From contig NZ_FNBZ01000005.1 in NCBI RefSeq assembly GCF_900102525.1, positions 372,001-436,000 on the forward strand: DNA of 64,000 bases. Reading direction: 5' to 3'. A program made the position numbers and the translations under genes. Positions 1 through 9,467 of the stretch are shown piece by piece. The first letter of the stretch is position 1. Every line of letters begins with the position of its first letter. The notes below the pieces were generated by a model, which was given only the letters and a program-made list of their open reading frames with translations, was not told the DNA's origin and made no database searches. The stretch is from Allobosea robiniae (GTDB lineage: Bacteria; Pseudomonadota; Alphaproteobacteria; Rhizobiales; Beijerinckiaceae).

Positions 1-954
1 CTGCCGCTCGGGCTCGGCGCCTACTGGATGTCAAACGCGGCACTGAAACGGCTGCCGCGCCACGAGCGCCCCCACAAGCTCGACGTACTCGGCGCCATGC
101 TGATGACGCTGGCAACGGTGTCGCTGCTGCTCGCCCTGTCCTGGGGCGGCACCGCCTATCCCTGGGGTTCGCTCCCGATCGCAGCCCTCGTCGGTGCCTC
201 CTTCGTGCTCTGGGCTTTGTTCGCCTGGCGCCTGCGCCGGGCCGCGGAGCCGCTGATCCCGCTCGACATCTTCGGCAATGGCGTCGTCAGGCGTGGCACG
301 GTGGCAGCTGGCTTCGGCATGGGCACCTTCATCGGCCTCACCATCTACCTGCCGCTGTATTTCGAGACGGTGATGGGGATGAGCGCCACCCATTCCGGCC
401 TCGGCCTGCTGCCGCTGACCTGCGGCACCGTCATCGGCGCGACCAGCTCCGGCCGAGCGATGTCGCATCTCACCCATTACAAGCGAGCGCCGCTGGCCGG
501 GCTTTTCGTCGCGATGACAGGTACGGCGGTTCTCGCAGCCTTCTCCGGCCAGATCCCGATCCTGCCCTTCAGCATCATCCTGGCCGTGGTCAGCATCGGC
601 TTCGGCACGCTGCTTCCGGTCGCGACCGTGTCGATCCAGAATGCCGTGCAGGCGCATCAGCTCGGGACGGTGACGGCAGTGGCCAATTTCTTCCGCCAGA
701 TCGGCGGGGCGCTGATCGTCGCGGTGTTCGGCGCGATCGTGCTCGGCGGCGTCGGCGGGGTCGGCGCGCAGCTCTCGCCCGAGGCACTGAAGCTCGGCAC
801 CGTCGACCGCGACACCATGGTCGTGCTGTTCCGCTATGTCTTCGGCGCCGCGAGCCTAGGCTTCGCCTTCGCCTGGCTGTCGCTGGCCCGGATGCAGGAA
901 CTGCCGCTGCGCGGCCGCGCGGTCGAGGCCGCCAAGGCGATCGGCGGTGAATAG
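1..954 (+). CDS. MFS drug-resistance-type transporter, DHA2 family (5' partial)
   Basis: The reading frame is open from base 1, so the true start lies upstream; about 317 residues are visible. They form roughly eight hydrophobic segments separated by short Arg-containing loops, which fits the second half of a 14-helix DHA2 (EmrB/QacA-like) proton-driven exporter in the inner membrane. The cytoplasmic link with its basic HERPHK stretch precedes the first visible helix pair. The gene ends 64 bp before the convergent dapD gene, with a GTCATG-ended hairpin between them. The family is clear from pattern; the exported substrate is unknown. An internal ATG at 28 is not a believable start because the frame continues upstream. 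Confidence 0.8.
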   Translation: MPLGLGAYWMSNAALKRLPRHERPHKLDVLGAMLMTLATVSLLLALSWGGTAYPWGSLPIAALVGASFVLWALFAWRLRRAAEPLIPLDIFGNGVVRRGTVAAGFGMGTFIGLTIYLPLYFETVMGMSATHSGLGLLPLTCGTVIGATSSGRAMSHLTHYKRAPLAGLFVAMTGTAVLAAFSGQIPILPFSIILAVVSIGFGTLLPVATVSIQNAVQAHQLGTVTAVANFFRQIGGALIVAVFGAIVLGGVGGVGAQLSPEALKLGTVDRDTMVVLFRYVFGAASLGFAFAWLSLARMQELPLRGRAVEAAKAIGGE

Positions 955-972
955 AAGAAGCGCTCGCGCACC

Positions 973-1001
973 GTCATGCCCGGAGGAAGCCCGGGCATGA
1001 C
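973..1001. repeat. Perfect hairpin between convergent genes; terminator or REP-like unit
   Basis: Arms at 973-983 and 991-1001 are perfect 11-bp reverse complements that begin GTCATG and end CATGAC, around a 7-base loop. It sits between the stop codons of the MFS gene and dapD, so it can end transcription from both sides. There is no T-run. The GTCATG/CATGAC ends recur in the intergenic repeats at 27933-28027 and 42092-42184, which suggests a dispersed repeat family. Confidence 0.6.
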
Positions 1002-1018
1002 AGCCAGCGACCGAGGCG

Positions 1019-1861
<843 letters not shown>

Positions 1862-1922
1862 CAGGTGGCTCCGGCGCTTCCAGAAAGATCGGCGCGAGCG
1901 ATGGCGGATGCAGGCGCCTGCG

Positions 1923-2681
1923 TCAAGCCGAACGACGGCGCAGCAGGTAGGTATCCATGATCCAGCCATGTCGCGCGCGGGCCTGCGCCCTGACCTCCGT
2001 GATCTCGGCCGAGAGCTCTGTGAGCGGACCGGCGCGCAGGATTTCATCGGGCGTGCCGAGATAGGCGCCCCACCAGATGTCGAGCCCTTCGGGATCGATC
2101 TTGCCGAAGGTCTGCTCGCCGTCGAGCATGACAACGACGCTGTCCTGATCGGCCGGGAAGCCTTCCGAGAGTCGGCGGCCGGTGGTGATCAGGATCGGCG
2201 CGCCGATCGTGTTGAGCGGAACGCGGTGGCGCGCCGCCAGGACCTGGACGCTGCTGATGCCGGGATAGACTTGCCAGTCGAGACTCAGGCCGGAAGCGGC
2301 GACGCGCTCCATGATGCGCAGGGTGGAATCGTAGAGAGCGGGGTCGCCCCAGACGAGCAGGGCGCCGGTCTGTCCTTCCTGCAATTCGGATTCGAACAGG
2401 GCGCGGTAGCGGGCAGCGATGCGCTCATGCCAATCGTCGACAACGCCGTGATAGTCGCTGCCCGCCTCGGCGCGGCGCGGGATTTCGACAGGAACCGTGC
2501 GGTAGTCCGGCTTACGGATGAAACGGGCGCAGATCGCCTCGCGCAGGGCGCGCAAGGCGGCCTTCTCCTCGCCCTTGTCGGGGATGAACAGGATGTCGGC
2601 GCGGTTCAGCGCCTCGATCGCCTCGATCGTCATGTGGTCGGGATTGCCGGCCCCGATGCCGATGATGAGGATGTTGCGCAT
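1923..2681 (-). CDS. cobF: Precorrin-6A synthase (deacetylating)
   Basis: CobF methylates precorrin-5 at C-1 with S-adenosylmethionine and releases acetate, in the aerobic cobalamin pathway. The 252-residue protein begins with the tetrapyrrole-methylase strand [15 protein letters not shown] and carries the second conserved loop [13 protein letters not shown] near residue 105 and YPGISSVQ near residue 140. These are the SAM- and substrate-binding loops of the family. No other cob gene is visible, so it is separated from the main cobalamin cluster. It lies 61 bp upstream of dapD on the same strand. The match to CobF rather than another methylase rests on the overall pattern and length. Confidence 0.88.
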   Translation of the reverse strand: MRNILIIGIGAGNPDHMTIEAIEALNRADILFIPDKGEEKAALRALREAICARFIRKPDYRTVPVEIPRRAEAGSDYHGVVDDWHERIAARYRALFESELQEGQTGALLVWGDPALYDSTLRIMERVAASGLSLDWQVYPGISSVQVLAARHRVPLNTIGAPILITTGRRLSEGFPADQDSVVVMLDGEQTFGKIDPEGLDIWWGAYLGTPDEILRAGPLTELSAEITEVRAQARARHGWIMDTYLLRRRSA

Positions 2682-2734
2682 GCCGCTCCGCCGGTTTGCG
2701 GCGGCTTAGCACGGCCCGCGCACGGAATGCGAGA

Positions 2735-3052
2735 TCAGGCCCGGCCGAGCACGGGCATGTGGACGAGATCGCCATGAGGAATCGGCGACACGCTCAGCGC
2801 CAGCGCCGCCTGAAGCGCCTCCAGATCCGCCTGGAGGCGCGGATGCCAGCCGCAAGGGCATGGCTGGTCACCGCAATGAGCATCCGCCACCTCTCTGTAG
2901 ACAGAACCGACCGCTGTCGCCGCGAGCTCGAGCAGGGTGAGCGGCGGCAGACGAGTATCGCGCAGTGCCGCGCAAAAAGCCGTCATGAGCGCCTCCCGGA
3001 TCTCGGCCCGGGCGGTCTCTAGCGATTCGGCCCTGCCCTGATCAGGCTGCAC
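2735..3052 (-). CDS. Small protein of unknown function with a Cys cluster
   Basis: The chosen GTG at 3052 gives 105 residues and overlaps the last codons of the gene before it; an AAGGG lies 8 bases upstream. The frame continues upstream only as an Arg/Ser-rich shadow. The protein is mostly helical and carries a compact CGDQPCPCGWHP segment near residue 70, which could bind a metal. I recognise no family. Overlap with the 100-residue neighbour implies co-translation and probably a joint role. An alternative start is the ATG about 25 codons downstream. Confidence 0.5.
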   Translation of the reverse strand: MQPDQGRAESLETARAEIREALMTAFCAALRDTRLPPLTLLELAATAVGSVYREVADAHCGDQPCPCGWHPRLQADLEALQAALALSVSPIPHGDLVHMPVLGRA

Positions 3053-3344
3053 GTTCGATGCCCTTGATGGCGGCATGGCGGCGGCGCTGTGGCCCTTGCA
3101 GGGGCTTGGGGCCCTGCGGGAGCTTGGGCCCCTGCTCAGGCAAGGCGACAGCGAGCAGGTCGACAAGCCGCTGCATGCGCGGCGGCAGCGCCGCGTCTGC
3201 GTCGAGATCACCCGGCCCCTTGGCGAGCGCGAGCGCCCGGCGCAGCTCCGGCCGGCTCGCACCGGTGCGGACGATCTCGCGGATGATGATCTCGTCGATG
3301 CGGCCGATCGCGGCCGCGACATCGACCTCGGTGACTCCACCCAT
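3042..3344 (-). CDS. Small hypothetical protein, first gene of a two-gene unit
   Basis: A 100-residue protein starting at an ATG (3344) with GGAGGG 6-8 bases upstream. The first 60 residues look like a soluble helical domain (VAAAIGRIDEIIIREIVRTG). The tail is rich in Gln, Gly, Pro and Lys with a repeated QGPK pattern (residues about 71-86) and is probably disordered. No family recognised. It overlaps the downstream small gene by 11 bases. The upstream 3345-3502 gap is AT-rich and should hold the promoter. Confidence 0.6.
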   Translation of the reverse strand: MGGVTEVDVAAAIGRIDEIIIREIVRTGASRPELRRALALAKGPGDLDADAALPPRMQRLVDLLAVALPEQGPKLPQGPKPLQGPQRRRHAAIKGIERAA

Positions 3345-3502
3345 TCCGGTCCCTCCGTCGGTTGATTCACTGATCGCGACGGAGAGATAGGCGCGCCGAT
3401 GATTCGATGCAAGGCCTTGTTATTACTACATAAATAGAACTATTTTAAGGTAACGGGCCACTCTCGCCCGCGAGCGTGACCGCATCGTGACACCGTCAGC
3501 GA
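3345..3502. promoter_or_regulatory. AT-rich intergenic promoter region
   Basis: This gap precedes the minus-strand gene starting at 3344 and follows the stop of the minus-strand gene at 3503. The stretch about 3417-3452 is markedly AT-rich compared with its surroundings (TTATTACTACATAAATAG and TATTTTAAGG). It is the likely promoter of the two small genes. I could not settle on a single -35/-10 pair. Confidence 0.4.
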
Positions 3503-4282
3503 CTAGAGGTCGCGGATGATTTCCAGGCGGGCGCCATGGGCAAGGCCGTCGTCGAGACGGGCATCGTCGGGACCGTAGAAGGAGACGGCATAGGCGCCCT
3601 GCCCGCGGCGGACGAGGTGCTCACCGAGGCTGGCAGCGGCCGGGCCGCGCGGCTCTGTCAGGGACAGCGTCTGCCGGGCGATGCGGAACTGCGCGAGCCC
3701 GAATCCCAGTCCGGGGACGCCGCCCAGCGCAACTGGCTCCTGCCCGAGCAGGGCGCGATAGCGCGCGACCGAGGTCGCAAGGTCCTGCACCGCCACGGTG
3801 ACGCCGGCGACCCCGGTGATGCCATTGGCATGGCGGCGGGCCGCGCCTTCGGGGACGCGCAGGCTGCGGGCCGTGACATCGGTGCAGAGGAAGGGGATAT
3901 CGGGCTCGGGCGGGCGAGCCGAGCGCCAGGCGATGCGCGTGCCGTCGGGCTGGAGCCGGCCGCCGTCAAGCGGGCCGTCCATGACGATGCCGGCGGCACG
4001 GGCGCGGTCGAGATCGGCATCGAGATCATCCGGCAGCACGGCATAATCGACGAGGCCGGGGCCGGCACGGTCCAGCACCTGCCACCAGCGATACTCCGGC
4101 AGCGGGTGCGGGAAGGCGATGATCTCGAGATAGGCGCCGTCCTCGAACACGACCAGCGCGTTGCGCGAGCCGCGCGGATGCTCGCCGCCGGGCAGCACCG
4201 TGAAGCCGAGCGCCGTATAGTCGCGGATCGCCGCGTCGAGATCGGTAACAGCGATGACGATATGGTCGATCGAAAGCGGCAT
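3503..4282 (-). CDS. VOC-fold protein with glyoxalase-like domain
   Basis: A 259-residue protein from the ATG at 4282. Two vicinal-oxygen-chelate modules are visible. The first opens with MPLSIDHIVIAVTDLDAAIR, the classical start strand with a metal-ligand His, followed by VVFEDGAYLEIIAF with the ligand Glu. The second begins near residue 160 with VAGVTVAVQDLATSVARY. This is the Glyoxalase_3-like layout. Such proteins bind a divalent metal and catalyse isomerisation, epimerisation or ring cleavage; the substrate is not known. It lies 23 bp downstream of a TRAP binding-protein gene on the same strand, so it probably acts on the imported compound. Confidence 0.75.
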   Translation of the reverse strand: MPLSIDHIVIAVTDLDAAIRDYTALGFTVLPGGEHPRGSRNALVVFEDGAYLEIIAFPHPLPEYRWWQVLDRAGPGLVDYAVLPDDLDADLDRARAAGIVMDGPLDGGRLQPDGTRIAWRSARPPEPDIPFLCTDVTARSLRVPEGAARRHANGITGVAGVTVAVQDLATSVARYRALLGQEPVALGGVPGLGFGLAQFRIARQTLSLTEPRGPAAASLGEHLVRRGQGAYAVSFYGPDDARLDDGLAHGARLEIIRDL

Positions 4283-4305
4283 GGTTCTCGTTCCCAATGC
4301 TGGTG

Positions 4306-5292
4306 TCAGGAGCTCTGCGCGATGGCTTCGATAGCAGACATACCACCGAGCTGCGGCGCGAAGTTCTCCCAGACCTTGCGCGCGCCGTCCTGCCAGCCCT
4401 GGCGATCCTCGGCCGGCACGACCTTGCCGCCTTCGGCCCTGGCCCGCGCCATCGAGGCTTCCTCGTCGGCCCGCATCAATTCGTCGAAATAGGCAATGCC
4501 TTCGGTCACCGCGGCCGTCAGCGCCTCGCGATCCTGCGGCGCCAGGCCCTTCCAGAACGGCGCGGCGAACATCACGACGCCGCTCGCCCAGATATGGCCG
4601 GTCTCGATCAGCACCGGCACGACCTCGTGCAGGCGGAAGCCGACATAGGCCGATTTGGTCAGGTCCATGCAATCGACCACGCCAGTCTTCAGCGCGTTAT
4701 AGGTCTCCGGGATCGGGATCGGCGTGGGAAAGGCGCCGAAACCCGACCAGAGCGCGGTATGCAGCGGGCTCTGGATGACGCGGATGCGCTTGCCCCTGAC
4801 CGAAGCAGGCGTGGTCAGCGGCTCCTTCGCCAGGAGATGGCGGGCGCCGTAATTGATGAAGCCCGGCACGACGAAGCCCTGCGCTTCGTAGAACGTCTTG
4901 AGCTGGGTTCCGAGCGGCCCGGCCAGCACGCGCGCGAGATGGGCACGGTCGCGGAACAGGAAAGGCAGGTCCAGGATCTGCCCGGCGGGTACCCAACCGG
5001 AGAGCGAGGACACGGTCGAGAGCGCCGCCTGGATCGAGCCGAGGCGAAGGCCCTCCGCGACCTCCTTCTCGCCGCCGAGGGCAGCGTTCGGCACGATCCG
5101 CAGGTCGAAGCGCCCCGGCGCCGTGCGCGCCAGAACCTCGGCGATGCGCCGCCAGATCCTGGTTTCCGGCTTGTCCTCGCCGAGCAGCGACGCGACAGTC
5201 ATGGGCCGGCCGGCGGCGAAAGCCCGGCCGCCCCTGAGGATGGCGGGCGCAGCGAGCGAACCGGCGGCGAATTGACGGCGGGTGATCGGCAA
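4306..5292 (-). CDS. TRAP transporter solute-binding protein, DctP family (no membrane partners nearby)
   Basis: The start is a TTG at 5292 with an excellent AAGGAGG 6 bases upstream, giving 328 residues. The N-terminus is a twin-arginine-type signal (ITRRQFAAGSLAAPAIL) ending in an Ala-rich cleavage region. The mature part has the DctP pattern, including SVRGKRIRVIQSPLHTALW and the ETYNALKTGVVDCMD segment, where the ligand-clamping Arg and the helix after it lie. No DctQ or DctM gene is adjacent, which is unusual. It leads a two-gene unit with the VOC protein and is divergent from the epimerase-like gene at 5411. The ligand is likely an organic acid. Confidence 0.85.
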   Translation of the reverse strand: MPITRRQFAAGSLAAPAILRGGRAFAAGRPMTVASLLGEDKPETRIWRRIAEVLARTAPGRFDLRIVPNAALGGEKEVAEGLRLGSIQAALSTVSSLSGWVPAGQILDLPFLFRDRAHLARVLAGPLGTQLKTFYEAQGFVVPGFINYGARHLLAKEPLTTPASVRGKRIRVIQSPLHTALWSGFGAFPTPIPIPETYNALKTGVVDCMDLTKSAYVGFRLHEVVPVLIETGHIWASGVVMFAAPFWKGLAPQDREALTAAVTEGIAYFDELMRADEEASMARARAEGGKVVPAEDRQGWQDGARKVWENFAPQLGGMSAIEAIAQSS

Positions 5293-5410
5293 GGCGTGCC
5301 TCCTTCGGCGCTTGCAGCGGGATCGCGCGAAACGCGCCCCGCCGCAAGCCCCAGTGGATTTTGCCGATGCCGATCGGCTATCGGGAAGTGAGCCGCCGAC
5401 GGAGACGATG

Positions 5411-6286
5411 ATGAGCGAGACCCATGAGATTGCCTCCGATCGTTTGCGCGCGACGGTGCGGGCCCAAGGCGGCGAACTGATCGCGCTTGCCGACGCGAAC
5501 GGGCCGGCGCTCTGGAACGGCGGGCCGGACTGGCCGCGCCATGCGCCTGTGCTGTTCCCGATCGTCGGGCGGCTGACCGACGACACGCTGATCCATGAAG
5601 GGCGCTCCTACCGCCTGACCCAGCACGGCTTCGCGCGCGACAGCCTGTTTACCTGGGTCGAGCGCAGCACCGACAGGGCCGTGCTGGAGCTGCGGGAGAG
5701 CCCGGAGACGCTGGCGATCTACCCGTTCCGGTTCGTCTTGCAGATGATCTACGCGGTCGCTGATGATACGCTGACCGTCACCTCGCGGGTGAGCAACCCA
5801 GCCGATGTGCCGCTGATCTGCGGCGTCGGCGCGCATCCGGCCTTTCTCTGGCCGCTGACCGAGGACATCGCGAAGGAAGCGCATCGCCTGACCTTCCCGC
5901 AGGCGGAGCCGGGCCAGGGCCTCGGCGTCGAGGCCGGCCTGCTCGGCCCTGCGATCCCCCTTCCCTTCTCCGGCACTGACCTGCCGCTCGACGAAAACCT
6001 CTTCGTCAACGATGCGATCGTGATCCCCGATACGGTGAACCGCTCGGTGCGCTTCGCGGCATTGGACGGGTCAGGGCGCGAGAGCCGCGCCCTGACCGTG
6101 AGCTGGGAGGGCTATAAGGATCTCGGCATCTGGTCGAAGCCAACAGGCGCGCCGTTCCTCTGCATCGAGCCCTGGTTCAGCATGGCGAGCCCGATCGGCT
6201 GGCAGGGCGAAATCGCGGAGAAGCCCGGCATCCTCAGGCTGGCGCCGGGCGAAAGCCGCGATTTCGTCTGGCGCGCGACGCTTTAG
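5411..6286 (+). CDS. Aldose 1-epimerase family protein (LacX/YeaD-like)
   Basis: A 291-residue galactose-mutarotase-like beta-sandwich protein. Two ATGs stand in tandem at 5408 and 5411; the second has GGAG 6 bases upstream and is preferred. Landmarks are LFPIVGRLTDDTLIHEG and QHGFARD near residues 45-75, VGAHPAFLWPL near 145 and CIEPWFSM near 255. The HGF and GAHPAF segments carry the histidines expected in the active-site cleft, and the EPW glutamate is the likely general base. The sugar is unknown. It is divergent from the TRAP/VOC pair and convergent with the next operon. Confidence 0.82.
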   Translation: MSETHEIASDRLRATVRAQGGELIALADANGPALWNGGPDWPRHAPVLFPIVGRLTDDTLIHEGRSYRLTQHGFARDSLFTWVERSTDRAVLELRESPETLAIYPFRFVLQMIYAVADDTLTVTSRVSNPADVPLICGVGAHPAFLWPLTEDIAKEAHRLTFPQAEPGQGLGVEAGLLGPAIPLPFSGTDLPLDENLFVNDAIVIPDTVNRSVRFAALDGSGRESRALTVSWEGYKDLGIWSKPTGAPFLCIEPWFSMASPIGWQGEIAEKPGILRLAPGESRDFVWRATL

Positions 6287-6290
6287 CGCG

Positions 6291-7880
6291 TCACTTCTTC
6301 TCGATGTTCCAGAACAGCATGACCGGCGCCGCCAGCACGCCGGAGACATTGGTGCGCCTTGCATAGGGCTGGTCGTACTGACCGAGCACGCGATAGGGCT
6401 GCATCTCGGCCAGGCGCTTGTGCAGAGCCTCCAACGCAAGCTTGCGGCCGGCTTCGTCGGGCGCATCGATGAAGGCTCCGCGCAGCTTCTCGGCCTCGGC
6501 ATCGCAGGGCCAGCCTGACCAGGCGCGCTCGCAGGCCATGTTGGTGCCGATATTGGTCAGCGGCGACTGCATGGTCGCGCCTGACGCCGTCGTGACGAAG
6601 AGGTTCCAGCCGCCCTGCTCGGACGTGCCCTTGTTCTGCTGGCGTGTGGTGACGGTGCCCCAATCGGCGACTTGCAGATCGATATTGAAGCCGACCTTCC
6701 TGAGCGAGGAGGCCGCGACCTCCGCCATGCGGCCGATCGGAGCGATGTCGTTGCTGGTCGAAAGCACGAGCTTCTCGCCCTTGTAGCCGCTCTCCTTCAG
6801 CAGCGCCCGCGCCTTGTCGAGATCGGGCTTGGCATAGCCTTCCGTGCCCGCTTCCGTGCCGTTGGGGCCGCCGCAGATGAAATAGGAGGCGCAGCGCTTC
6901 CACCATTCCTCGTCGCCGAAGCCGGCCGAGAGGAAATCGGCCTGGTCCGTGGCATAGGCGAGCGCCAGCCGCGCCTTGGGATTGTCGAAGGGCGGGTGGA
7001 GATGGTTCGGCCGCAGCATCGCCTGGTTGGAGAGGTTGGCATAGCGGTCGACCTTGACCTGACTGCTGGTCGCGATGACCGGGATCAGGTCCTGGCTCGG
7101 CTGTTCCCAGATATCGATCTCGCCGGTCTGGAGTGCGGCAGCGGCTGTCGCCGCATCCGGCATGATCTGCCATTCGACGCGGTCGACCTTGACGACGCGT
7201 CCGCCGGCGAGGCCATCGGCCGGCTCGGAGCGCGGCACGTAATCGGGATTGCGGTCATAGACGACCTTCGAGCCGCTGCGCCATTCCTCGCGGTTGAACT
7301 TGAACGGGCCGGAGCCGATCGTCTCGGTAACCGGTTTCATCGGGTCGGACTTGGCGTCGGACTCGCGCATGATCACCGGGATCTGGCCGACCGCCGAGCC
7401 GAGCGCGAAGGGCACCAGCGCCAGCGGGCGCTTCAGCTTGAGGCGGAAGGTGGCATCGTCCACCGCCTCCATGCCATCAGTATACTCGGCAAGCTTGCCG
7501 CCGATGGTATCGCGCTTCATCCAGCGGGCGAGCGAGGCGATGACGTCCTTGGTCGTGACTGGCTGGCCGTCGTGGAATTTCAGGCCGGGGCGGAGCTTGA
7601 AGGTCCAGGTCAGCTTGTCCGGCGAGGTCTCGAAGCTCTCGACCATCTGAGGCTTCGGCTGAAGGTTCGAGTCCCAGGCGAAAAGCGTCTCGTAGATCAT
7701 CAACCCATGCATGCGGGTGATGACGATCGAGGCCGCAACCGGATCGAGCGTCTTGAGATCCGCATGTGGCGCGACACGCAGAACGCGGTTCGAGGCCGGC
7801 TGCGACTGTGCCGCCGCCGGAAGCGGCAGGAGCGCGGCCGCCGACAGCAGCAGCGCAGCAGTGAAACGGGACAGTTGCAT
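6291..7880 (-). CDS. Peptide-type ABC transporter solute-binding protein (SBP family 5)
   Basis: A 529-residue periplasmic binding protein. The ATG at 7880 has AAGGAGGAG upstream. The Sec signal peptide covers about residues 1-24 and ends PAAAQS. The mature protein shows DppA/OppA marks: LKTLDPVAASIVITRMHGLM, FKLRPGLKFHDGQPVTTKDV and NPDYVPRSE. It is the last gene of a minus-strand unit after the M20 hydrolase and the D-aminopeptidase, with no permease or ATPase gene nearby. It must therefore deliver ligand to a transporter encoded elsewhere. Its ligand is probably a peptide or peptide-like amide given the two hydrolases before it. Confidence 0.88.
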   Translation of the reverse strand: MQLSRFTAALLLSAAALLPLPAAAQSQPASNRVLRVAPHADLKTLDPVAASIVITRMHGLMIYETLFAWDSNLQPKPQMVESFETSPDKLTWTFKLRPGLKFHDGQPVTTKDVIASLARWMKRDTIGGKLAEYTDGMEAVDDATFRLKLKRPLALVPFALGSAVGQIPVIMRESDAKSDPMKPVTETIGSGPFKFNREEWRSGSKVVYDRNPDYVPRSEPADGLAGGRVVKVDRVEWQIMPDAATAAAALQTGEIDIWEQPSQDLIPVIATSSQVKVDRYANLSNQAMLRPNHLHPPFDNPKARLALAYATDQADFLSAGFGDEEWWKRCASYFICGGPNGTEAGTEGYAKPDLDKARALLKESGYKGEKLVLSTSNDIAPIGRMAEVAASSLRKVGFNIDLQVADWGTVTTRQQNKGTSEQGGWNLFVTTASGATMQSPLTNIGTNMACERAWSGWPCDAEAEKLRGAFIDAPDEAGRKLALEALHKRLAEMQPYRVLGQYDQPYARRTNVSGVLAAPVMLFWNIEKK

Positions 7881-7950
7881 CAGCGTTCTCCTCCTTCGTC
7901 ATCGGCCCAACGGCCCCGCCCCTCAGCGGAGCCGCCTCAGCCGGCGCGTT

Positions 7951-9456
7951 TCAGACTCGTTTCATCTGCAAGATCCTTGCCCGATGGCTGGCGACCCGCA
8001 AGTCACCCTCCGCATCGAGCCAGAGACACGGCCGCGACCGCCAGGGTCCGTGCAGAAGATCGGCGAGCGCACGGCCGTTCGGCAGCGGCGTCAGAGGCGA
8101 CACCGTCCCGCCGGAAGGCCACGGCATCAGGGCCGTGCCATCCGCCCTGATCTCGATTTCGGTGCCGAAATTCGGATCGTGCCAGCGCCCGACCAATCGC
8201 GCATCGAGCGGCGTGTCGGCCGGCACGCGCCGGAGCGAACGCTGCACGCCGCCGATCAGGCCGGTGAGGCGATCCTCCCCGTCCTGTTTCAGGCGGATGT
8301 CGAGATAGGCCGGCAGGCTGCGCAGGCCGCCGTTGCCATCGGTGATCAGACGCTCGAAACCACCCATGTAGCTGATCGAATCGGCGGCAAGCTCGGCCCA
8401 GAACGGCCCCTCGTCGCTGGCGAACAGGCCGACTGGCGCTTTCGCGATCGTCGGCAGCTCCTGTTCGAGCAGCGCCGCCAGCACCGTCAGGGCAGGCCAG
8501 AGCGCCTCCTCCTCGCGATTCGACAACACGACGACGCCGACACCGTGGGCCGGCGACATCCAGAAATGGTTGCGATAGCCGGCGAGCGAGCCGCCATGGC
8601 CGACGATCGCGGTCTCGCCGAGCCGGCTGGCGACAAGGCCGAGCCGGTAGACGCTCTCGCTGCCATCAGCGAAATGGCGCGGCGCAGTCAGGCGTTCCAG
8701 CATGCCGGCGAGCGGGCCGCGCCCCGCGAGCAGGGCCGAGGCCCAGCCGGCGAGATCGGCGGCGGACCCCACGAGTCCACCCGATGCGGAAAAATGCGGG
8801 CCGTTATGGCCGCGCCGCCAGTCTACCCCGTCGTTCCAACAGCCGGTGGCGAGGCCGGGCACGATTTCCGACCCGTCATAAGGCAGGCGGAAGGCGAGGC
8901 CGAGTTCGCCGGAGAGTTCCGCGACGGTGTCCTTGTAGGGCTTGCCCGTGACCTGTTCGAGGATGCGCTGGCCAAGCCGCCAGCCAGTGTTGGAATAGGC
9001 CATCTCGGTACCGGGCTCGGCACTCAGCGAAGGCAAGCGGCAGGCGAGCGCGAAGACCTCCTCCGCATTCAACGTCGCGGTGAAGGGTACGCCTTGCTGC
9101 CAGAAGCACTCCATCATGTCCGGCAGGGCGCCGGTCATGTCGAGGGCCCGACTGAATTCGACCTCGGCGAGCGGCGCCGGCAGTTCGCTCAGCCAGCGGC
9201 CGAGCGGCGCATCGAGCGGGATGCCGGCGCGCAGCAATGCGACTGCCAGGACATGCTTGCTGATCGAGGCGAAGCGGTTGGGCGTCTGCGGCGTGAAGGG
9301 CACGCCGTATTCGATGCTGGCGAGACCGCCGGCAAAGGCTTCGCGCACCCCGTCGCGATCGAACAGCACGACAGCGCCGCCCGGCCCCGCCATGCGCTGC
9401 CAGTTCGCGACGATCTCCTGCGCGCGGGTCGCAGCGCGGGTCCAATTCACTGACAT
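7951..9456 (-). CDS. Serine hydrolase resembling D-aminopeptidase (DAP)
   Basis: A 501-residue penicillin-binding-fold enzyme with the S-x-x-K motif at S64-I-S-K67 and Y154-S-N156, plus a downstream HGGSLAGYR segment that supplies the third motif. Spacing and length match Ochrobactrum D-aminopeptidase (about 520 residues; Ser62, Lys65, Tyr153), which removes N-terminal D-residues. The C-terminal third looks like the two extra beta-barrel domains of that enzyme. There is no signal peptide, so it is probably cytosolic. The ATG at 9456 has GAGGGAG upstream. It lies 11 bp after the M20 gene. A related esterase or amidase activity is the main alternative. Confidence 0.8.
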   Translation of the reverse strand: MSVNWTRAATRAQEIVANWQRMAGPGGAVVLFDRDGVREAFAGGLASIEYGVPFTPQTPNRFASISKHVLAVALLRAGIPLDAPLGRWLSELPAPLAEVEFSRALDMTGALPDMMECFWQQGVPFTATLNAEEVFALACRLPSLSAEPGTEMAYSNTGWRLGQRILEQVTGKPYKDTVAELSGELGLAFRLPYDGSEIVPGLATGCWNDGVDWRRGHNGPHFSASGGLVGSAADLAGWASALLAGRGPLAGMLERLTAPRHFADGSESVYRLGLVASRLGETAIVGHGGSLAGYRNHFWMSPAHGVGVVVLSNREEEALWPALTVLAALLEQELPTIAKAPVGLFASDEGPFWAELAADSISYMGGFERLITDGNGGLRSLPAYLDIRLKQDGEDRLTGLIGGVQRSLRRVPADTPLDARLVGRWHDPNFGTEIEIRADGTALMPWPSGGTVSPLTPLPNGRALADLLHGPWRSRPCLWLDAEGDLRVASHRARILQMKRV

Positions 9457-9467
9457 ATTTCGCTCCC

